A DNA stretch of 64,000 bases from Pseudomonadota bacterium. Its GTDB lineage: Bacteria > Pseudomonadota > Gammaproteobacteria > Steroidobacterales > Steroidobacteraceae. The stretch covers positions 18,675 through 82,674 of the forward strand of contig JAEWBG010000085.1 of assembly GCA_023391335.1 (NCBI GenBank). The letters run 5' to 3'. Of the stretch, positions 58,658-64,000 are shown in pieces (within the stretch, counting starts at the first letter, position 1; every line of letters begins with the position of its first letter). The translations under genes were made by a program, and so were the position numbers. The notes under the pieces are model-generated. The model was not told where the DNA came from. It was given only the letters and a program-made list of their open reading frames with translations, and did no database searches.

Positions 58658-60105
58658 GAGGCTATCTCGGTAATCAAGCCCGTAATCGTCCGGGCAAGGG
58701 CGGCGGTCGACCGAACCGCGGCAATAACGACGGCAATCGCGGCAATCATCGGCAGCCGCAACATGATGACTTGCCGCAAGACGATCCATTCGATGGGGAC
58801 GACATAGGAATTATTTCCCCATCCGAGCTGGCGGCCTCCCGCCAGTCGATGAATCTGACTCAGCTCAAACTGAAGCCAGTCCCTGAGTTGGTGGAAATCG
58901 CGCAGAAGATGGGCCTGGAAAACCTAGCCCGCTCGCGCAAACAAGACATCATCTTCTCCATTCTGAAGGCCCATGCACGTAGCGGCGAAGACATCTACGG
59001 CGACGGCGTTCTGGAAATTTTGCAGGACGGCTTTGGCTTTCTGCGATCGGCAGACAGCTCGTATCTAGCGGGCCCCGACGATATCTACGTCAGCCCGAGC
59101 CAGATCCGCCGCTTCAACCTGCGCACCGGAGATTCGATCTCCGGGTTGATTCGTCCACCGAAGGACGGCGAGCGCTACTTCGCGCTGCTCAAGGTCGGCG
59201 AAATCAATTTCGATTCGCCCGAAGGTGCGAAGCACAAGGTTCTGTTCGAGAACTTGACGCCGCTGCATCCGACCAAGCGTCTGAAGCTCGAGCGCGGTAA
59301 CGGCTCCAGCGAAGATTTGACGGCGCGCATCATCGATCTCGTCGCGCCCATCGGTAAAGGTCAGCGCGGCCTCATCATCTCCCCGCCGAAAGCCGGTAAG
59401 ACGATGCTGCTGCAGAACATCGCGAGTTCGATCACCTCGAACCATCCCGAGGTGTATCTAATCGTGCTGCTGATCGACGAACGTCCGGAAGAAGTGACCG
59501 AAATGGCGCGCACCGTGCGCGGCGAAGTTGTTTCCTCAACCTTCGACGAGCCGGCCACGCGTCACGTGCAAGTCGCCGAAATGGTGATCGAAAAGGCCAA
59601 GCGCCTCGTCGAACACAAGCGCGACGTCGTGATTCTGCTGGATTCGATCACTCGTCTAGCTCGCGCCTACAACACTGTCGTCCCGAGCTCCGGCAAAGTG
59701 CTCACGGGCGGCGTCGATGCCAATGCGCTGCAGCGTCCGAAACGCTTCTTCGGTGCGGCACGTAACATCGAAGAGGGTGGCTCGCTCACGATTCTCGCGA
59801 CGGCACTGATCGACACCGGCTCGCGCATGGACGACGTGATCTACGAAGAGTTCAAAGGCACGGGCAACAGCGAAATCCATTTGGATCGCCGGGTTTCAGA
59901 GAAACGCGTGTTCCCAGCCGTGAACATCAACCGCTCCGGCACGCGTCGCGAAGAACTCATCACCTCTTCAGACGAACTGCAGAAGATCTGGATCCTTCGC
60001 AAGCTCCTGCATCCGATGGACGAACTCGCTGCGATCGAGTTCCTCATCGACAAGATGAAGGACACGAAGACGAATCATGACTTCTTCGACGCGATGAAGC
60101 GATAG
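58654..60105 (+). CDS. rho: Transcription termination factor Rho with N-terminal extension
   Basis: 483 aa, about 65 longer than E. coli Rho (419 aa). The canonical N-terminus MNLTQLKLKPV begins at residue 66; no ribosome-binding site precedes that ATG, while the GTG overlapping the trxA stop opens the extended form. Residues 2-50 are rich in Gly, Asn, Arg, then Asp (GKGGGRPNRGNNDGNRGN). RNA-binding GFGFLR (126-131), P-loop SPPKAGKT (243-250) and SITRLARAYNT are conserved. It is the hexameric helicase that ends transcription. Confidence 0.96.
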   Translation: MRGYLGNQARNRPGKGGGRPNRGNNDGNRGNHRQPQHDDLPQDDPFDGDDIGIISPSELAASRQSMNLTQLKLKPVPELVEIAQKMGLENLARSRKQDIIFSILKAHARSGEDIYGDGVLEILQDGFGFLRSADSSYLAGPDDIYVSPSQIRRFNLRTGDSISGLIRPPKDGERYFALLKVGEINFDSPEGAKHKVLFENLTPLHPTKRLKLERGNGSSEDLTARIIDLVAPIGKGQRGLIISPPKAGKTMLLQNIASSITSNHPEVYLIVLLIDERPEEVTEMARTVRGEVVSSTFDEPATRHVQVAEMVIEKAKRLVEHKRDVVILLDSITRLARAYNTVVPSSGKVLTGGVDANALQRPKRFFGAARNIEEGGSLTILATALIDTGSRMDDVIYEEFKGTGNSEIHLDRRVSEKRVFPAVNINRSGTRREELITSSDELQKIWILRKLLHPMDELAAIEFLIDKMKDTKTNHDFFDAMKR

Positions 60106-60115
60106 AAGGACGACG

Positions 60116-60142
60116 GCCGCTCGCGGCATGGCTGCGAGCGGC
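60116..60142 (+). terminator. Hairpin after rho
   Basis: GCCGCTCGC / GCGAGCGGC, 9-bp perfect arms around a 9-base loop, 10 bp past the rho stop. No T-tract follows. Confidence 0.62.
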
Positions 60143-60181
60143 ATGAAGGCCTTCGGCAAGTAAGCCGATCGCGCGTCCGCT

Positions 60182-60443
60182 CTCATCGGCAGGAAGGCCT
60201 ACGGCAGGCCAGAAGGACTCAATACTTCCCGCCGAACATTGATTCGCTTCCACCGTTCGCTCTGAGCTCAGCCTCCCCTAAAGAGATCGAAGGGTCGAAG
60301 CGGATCTGATTTCGCGGGTCGACAGGCTCACGAAGGCTGCACTGTCCACGAAGGCGGCTTGCCTCTTCGTTCCGTTCTGTCCTGCCGCCAGGCCTTCTTG
60401 ACGACAAAGTCGTCCTACCTGCAATTGCCATCCTGCCGATGAG
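60182..60443. repeat. Large imperfect inverted repeat downstream of rho
   Basis: CTCATCGGCAGGA (60182-60194) is the exact inverse of TCCTGCCGATGAG (60431-60443), and AAGGCC/GGCCTT words between them also mirror each other. The 500-bp stretch 60106-60605 contains no gene; it ends with the leader of the EAL-GGDEF gene. Confidence 0.55.
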
Positions 60444-60605
60444 CGCAGCCCGCGAATCGGCCGTCACTATTCAATCGCCCGTAGCACCCGTCGTTTATCT
60501 GATGCCTCGCATCAGGTTCCGCCTCAAACAGTGAGAGACAAGTCGCGGACTTAAGTCACGTTCCGGTCTATGGTTCGCCGCACCCGTTGGTCTGGCCACC
60601 ACGTT

Positions 60606-62447
60606 ATGTCTGATCCCCGTTCCGATTCGCCCACGTTGCGCTTGCGTCGCCTCGACGCCGCCACGCACGAACTCATGGCGCTGGTGCGCGAAGGGCGTAT
60701 CTCGACGTTGTTCCAGCCGATCATCGATCCCCGCTCGCGGGGTATTTGCGGTTTCGAGGCCCTTACCCGAGGGCCGTCCGACAGTTGGCTGCACTCGCCG
60801 CAAAATCTGTTCGATGCTGCGCGCCGCGGCGGCTTCAAGCTCGAACTCGATCTGCTTTGTATTCAAAGCGCTTTCAAACGCTTCGTTGCTGCACGGGTGG
60901 CAGGTCAGTTGTTCGTCAACGTCTCGCCCGAGACGATCTACGACGAACCGAATTTCGCGCAGCGCTTTCTGGAACTCGCGGCCAATGCGGGTCTCGCGCC
61001 GGATCGATGTGTCATCGAACTGACTGAAGAAAGCTTGCTCGACGACTACGCACGATTGAGGTCCACACTGCAGCGCCTACGAGAATCGGGTTGCGCGATT
61101 GCGATCGATGATCTCGGCGCGGGCTCCTCCGGATTGCGAACCTGGTCGGAGCTGAAGCCGGACTACGTGAAGATAGACCGCTATTTCGTTAGTGGGATCG
61201 ATGCAGACTCCACGAAATTGGAGTTCGTGCGCTCAATTTTGGACATGGGCCGCGCGATGGGATGTCGCGTGATCGCCGAAGGCGTCGAGACCGAGCGCGA
61301 GTGTCGCGAACTGGTCGACTTAGGCGTGGATCGACTGCAAGGTCATTTGTTCGGGCGGCCTGGTGCTGCGCCGATGGCCGCGCTTCAACAGCTCGAATCG
61401 CTAGAGCGCTCGATCGTCACGCATACCGCGCTCACAGCCGAACACATCGCTGTGTACGTGCCGCCGGTGAATCCTGACTTGAAAGTGAGTGAGGTCGCCG
61501 AATTGTTTCGGCAGAACCCTGAGCACCTTACCCTCGCAGTGGTGAAAGAGGGGCGGCCGCTGGGTGTCGTGCGACGCGAGCAGCTCTTCGCCCTCCTTGC
61601 AAAACCGTTGCATCCCGAGATCTACAACAAGAAATCGGTGACGACAGTCATGGAGTCGCCCACTTTGCTGATCGATGGGCAACTGCGCTTGGAACAAGTG
61701 AGCCGGCTGGTGACCCAGAAAGGTCGGCCACGACTAACCGAAGAGTTCGTGATTACCAAAGATGGGCGATATCACGGGCTCGGACAGTCCATCGATCTCC
61801 TGCGGTTAATTACAGAACAGCAACTGCAAGCTGCGAAACATTCCAATCCGCTGACTCTGTTGCCCGGCAATGGCGCGGTTCGAAGCTGCATCGATAAGCT
61901 GATCGAAGGGCGCAAGCGCTTCGTGGTCTGCTATTTCGATCTCGATCACTTCAAGCCGTACAACGATGTGTATGGCTTCGCTCACGGGGATCAAGTGATC
62001 CTGCATCTTTCAGCACTACTGAAGAACACGTGTTCGGCACGCCTCGATTTCGTTGGACACGTGGGCGGCGATGATTTCGTTGTCGTGATGCGCTCGGCCG
62101 ATTGGCGTCAGCGCGTGCAGCGCGTACTGGAGAAGTTCTCTGCCACTGTGGCGAACTTCTATTCGCCGGATCACGCGGCATCAAGACAGATCGTGGCGAC
62201 CGATCGCGATGGCCATCAGCGCGAGTTTCCGTTGCTTACGTTGTCCGTTGCGGCGCTCGATTCCGACACTGTCGGCGCGACGAGCGCGGATGCGATTGCA
62301 CAGATGATCACGCATGTGAAGCGTTTGGCCAAAGCGCAAGCAGGCAACAGCTTCGTACTGCGCAGCGATGAGCGTGTGGTGGATGTGTTGATGTCGAATT
62401 CGCTGGCGACGACTCAGATGCTGAGTGTGGATCAGCTGGCTAGTTAG
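60606..62447 (+). CDS. EAL-CBS-GGDEF protein
   Basis: 613 aa from ATG 60606. The EAL domain comes first: Glu51 in FEALTRG, FVNVSPETI, IELTEES, IDDLGAGSSGL, YVKIDRYF and AEGVETE are all present, so cyclic di-GMP hydrolysis is likely. A CBS pair region spans about 280-400. The GGDEF domain follows with GGDDF (487-491), a permitted variant, and DLDHFKPYND for metal binding; no RxxD is placed at the usual I-site. It could be bifunctional, or the GGDDF part could serve as a GTP sensor. Confidence 0.9.
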   Translation: MSDPRSDSPTLRLRRLDAATHELMALVREGRISTLFQPIIDPRSRGICGFEALTRGPSDSWLHSPQNLFDAARRGGFKLELDLLCIQSAFKRFVAARVAGQLFVNVSPETIYDEPNFAQRFLELAANAGLAPDRCVIELTEESLLDDYARLRSTLQRLRESGCAIAIDDLGAGSSGLRTWSELKPDYVKIDRYFVSGIDADSTKLEFVRSILDMGRAMGCRVIAEGVETERECRELVDLGVDRLQGHLFGRPGAAPMAALQQLESLERSIVTHTALTAEHIAVYVPPVNPDLKVSEVAELFRQNPEHLTLAVVKEGRPLGVVRREQLFALLAKPLHPEIYNKKSVTTVMESPTLLIDGQLRLEQVSRLVTQKGRPRLTEEFVITKDGRYHGLGQSIDLLRLITEQQLQAAKHSNPLTLLPGNGAVRSCIDKLIEGRKRFVVCYFDLDHFKPYNDVYGFAHGDQVILHLSALLKNTCSARLDFVGHVGGDDFVVVMRSADWRQRVQRVLEKFSATVANFYSPDHAASRQIVATDRDGHQREFPLLTLSVAALDSDTVGATSADAIAQMITHVKRLAKAQAGNSFVLRSDERVVDVLMSNSLATTQMLSVDQLAS

Positions 62448-62466
62448 TTAGCCGGAGAAGAGTGTC

Positions 62467-62657
62467 TCCACGGAGGACACGGAGAGCACGGAGGTTCAGA
62501 GAAAATAGCAGGATCTAAAATCATATTGGATCTAGCATCTCCGAGCATTGCTAAACAGTGGGTAGCTAGGCGGTATTCAAACGAGCTGTCTCCTTCTTCT
62601 GCTCCACTTTCTAATCTTCGACTCCGTGCTCTCCGTGCTCTCCGTGTCCTCCGTGGA
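62467..62657. repeat. 191-bp element with 27-bp perfect inverted ends
   Basis: The left arm 62467-62493 (CCACGGAGGACACGGAGAGC and 7 flanking bases) is the exact inverse of 62631-62657 (CTCCGTGCTCTCCGTGTCCT and 7 more). The arms are built of CACGGAG words spaced 9-10 bases. The 137-bp interior includes two GGATCTA copies. It fills the convergent junction between the EAL-GGDEF and M20 genes. No target-site duplication is visible. Confidence 0.85.
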
Positions 62658-62666
62658 GTTATTTCT

Positions 62667-63962
62667 TTAGTGCTTCCGCTCCCCAAGCCGCAGCAGTAAC
62701 ACCGCCAACCGCTGGCTCTGAATCTGAAACGTCCGCAGATCTGCAAACTCATTCGGCGTGTGAGCGCCGCCGCCGAGCAGTCCTAAGCCGTCCAACGCCA
62801 TCTTCACATCCTGTGCGACGAACGAGATATCCGCTGCACCTGCGCGGCGAGGATCGACGGACGTCACCTTTCCGAAACCCAAATCGCGGCTGGCTTCGTC
62901 ATACATCGCGAGCAGGTTGCGATTGCCTTCCGTGGGGGACATCGGTGGATAGCCCGTATCGAATGTGATTTCGGCAGATGTCTTCGGTAGATTCGCAGCG
63001 ACGATCTGTCGCATGCGCGTCTGCGCCGCATCGCGTTGCTCCACACTGATCGCACGAATATCTCCGGATGCAATCGCGAGCGGCGCGACGATGTTGTCTT
63101 TGCCCGATGTGCGCGCTTGCAACGGTTCTTTTTGATACGTGACCTGCGCGCTGCCGGCCATGAGCCCAGGATTGATCGTTAGATACTGTTCTCGGCTGAG
63201 CTCCTGGTAGAACTTAGCCAGGATTCGCGAGAGTTCGTAGATCGCGCCAGCGCCGACATCCTCGCTAAAGATCAGGGAGGAATGTGCCGTCGTACCTGTC
63301 ACGCGCAGTTCCCAGTGGCTCGCGCTGCGGCGAGCGGTGACAACAGTTGCGGGATCGTCCGCGGCATTTTCCAAGCCCAGCGCAATGTCTGCCGATTTGG
63401 CGGCGTCGATCAACGTCGCGCGCGCAAGCGGCATGTCGCCGGCATCTTCTTCATCTCCGTTCATCACGATGATGATATTCAGCGAATCGAGCGTGCCGGC
63501 CTGGTGCAGAGCGCCCAACGCAGCGAGCGCGACCACGATGCCGCCCTTCATGTCCGAGGTGCCGGGGCCTTTCAGTGTCGTCTCATTCACGCGTTCGGAT
63601 TTCTGAAACGGCGAATCAGGTTCGAATACGGTATCCAAATGCCCGATCAATAATACGTGCGGGCCATTGCCGGCTCGCTCTGCGACGAGATGGCCAGCGC
63701 GATGGAACGGCGTTCCGTCCACCCAGTGTGTTTTGAATCCAAGTGCCTCGAACTTAGGAGCGAGGACATCGGCAACTTTGCGAACTCCCGAGAAGTTCAT
63801 CGTGCCGCTGTTGATGTCGACGATTTGCTGGAGCAGCGCGATCGACTCGCTTTGATGCGACTTCAGGAACGCTACGGACTTCGCTTCGGACACAGACAAA
63901 GCTGCGAAGGCAGGTGAACTCAGCAACGAGCACAGACCCGCGATGGCCAATATTCTCGACAT
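62667..63962 (-). CDS. M20-family metallopeptidase (glutamate carboxypeptidase-like)
   Basis: 431 aa from the ATG following GAGGAAG; an ATG 5 codons earlier overlaps that site. A signal peptide (about 1-20, ending PAFAALS) precedes the M20 fold: metal ligands in LLIGHLDTVFE, GPGTSDMKGG, GDEEDAGD, and the dimerisation lid with GTTAHSS. The C-terminal GGAHTPNEFADL carries the last His. Relatives such as CPG2 remove glutamate from folates or cleave dipeptides in the periplasm. Substrate is not certain. Confidence 0.92.
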   Translation of the reverse strand: MSRILAIAGLCSLLSSPAFAALSVSEAKSVAFLKSHQSESIALLQQIVDINSGTMNFSGVRKVADVLAPKFEALGFKTHWVDGTPFHRAGHLVAERAGNGPHVLLIGHLDTVFEPDSPFQKSERVNETTLKGPGTSDMKGGIVVALAALGALHQAGTLDSLNIIIVMNGDEEDAGDMPLARATLIDAAKSADIALGLENAADDPATVVTARRSASHWELRVTGTTAHSSLIFSEDVGAGAIYELSRILAKFYQELSREQYLTINPGLMAGSAQVTYQKEPLQARTSGKDNIVAPLAIASGDIRAISVEQRDAAQTRMRQIVAANLPKTSAEITFDTGYPPMSPTEGNRNLLAMYDEASRDLGFGKVTSVDPRRAGAADISFVAQDVKMALDGLGLLGGGAHTPNEFADLRTFQIQSQRLAVLLLRLGERKH

Positions 63963-63978
63963 ACCGCTTCCTCGCATT

Positions 63979-64000
63979 GACGAGCACCAAGGTGCTCGTC
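63979..64000. repeat. Palindrome at the window edge
   Basis: GACGAGCACC-AA-GGTGCTCGTC, 10-bp perfect arms, 2-base loop, 16 bp upstream of the peptidase start codon. It could be an operator or the end of an upstream transcript; the flanking gene is outside the window. Confidence 0.5.

Noticed and set aside
62467..62657. Insertion sequence
   Set aside because: The inverted ends are striking, but the interior is only 137 bp, with no transposase frame and no target-site duplication, so it is listed as a repeat element only.

Overview
The window reads as chromosomal DNA of a free-living gammaproteobacterium with moderately high GC. The best anchor is the block yrfG / rhlB (reverse) / trxA-rho (forward), an order familiar from gammaproteobacteria, together with ArfB, a YdcH-like DUF465 protein, DUF3301 and PpnN. 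The accessory content (UrcA proteins, GH10 xylanase lipoproteins, PQQ dehydrogenase, MASE1-GGDEF, resorcinol-type ketosynthases) suggests a Nevskiales/Steroidobacteraceae or Xanthomonadales-like lineage. That placement is inference from gene content only. No rRNA, tRNA, transposase, phage gene or CRISPR array was seen.

Layout. 1-5.6 kb: stress and signalling genes (HPF-like protein, TrmO, an ArsR-SRPBCC pair with two matching operators, a MASE1-GGDEF cyclase, a 2OG-Fe(II) oxygenase). 6.0-10.3 kb: a LysR regulator diverging from a cupin / CMD / aldo-keto reductase / MFS / tautomerase operon. 11.1-14.9 kb: a small membrane protein and winged-helix regulator followed by a second cis-prenyl transferase, a B12-type radical SAM enzyme and a sugar-phosphate transferase; near-identical palindromes precede both halves. 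15.0-18.6 kb: a PLD-family lipoprotein, then a fasciclin-DUF378 operon diverging from an RpoE-like sigma factor and a short RseA-like anti-sigma, with matching promoters facing both ways. 19-24.6 kb: a reductase, then an exported sugar isomerase-like / ThuA-like / PQQ-cytochrome c set. 24.5-33 kb: serine hydrolase, flavodoxin, tandem UrcA protein, transaldolase, two single-domain response regulators, GAPDH, a GlxA-type regulator and DUF3025.

33.2-45.1 kb: two GH10 xylanase lipoproteins flank a candidate natural-product cluster. Its forward arm is an ABC exporter, an acyl carrier protein, a complete ketosynthase and a KS-like protein lacking the catalytic Cys. Its reverse arm is a DarA-like flavoprotein, a DarB-like KAS III, a small coupled protein and a BtrH-domain acyltransferase-like protein. 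The arms converge on a 7-bp x12 array and a 166-bp x3 tandem repeat. The likely logic is ACP-bound acyl chains condensed by DarB-type chemistry to a cyclohexanedione or resorcinol, adjusted by DarA, transferred by the BtrH protein and exported.

45.3-50.7 kb: a tightly overlapping run of envelope genes (LysM transglycosylase, lipoprotein, L,D-transpeptidase) joined to PpnN and an unknown Cys-rich protein. 51-57.9 kb: ParA, ArfB, MscS, small conserved proteins, YrfG, RhlB. 58-64 kb: trxA-rho with a long leader and an N-terminally extended Rho, an EAL-GGDEF protein, and an M20 peptidase. Most convergent gene ends carry perfect hairpins without a T-tract or long inverted repeats, including a 191-bp element with 27-bp perfect inverted ends.
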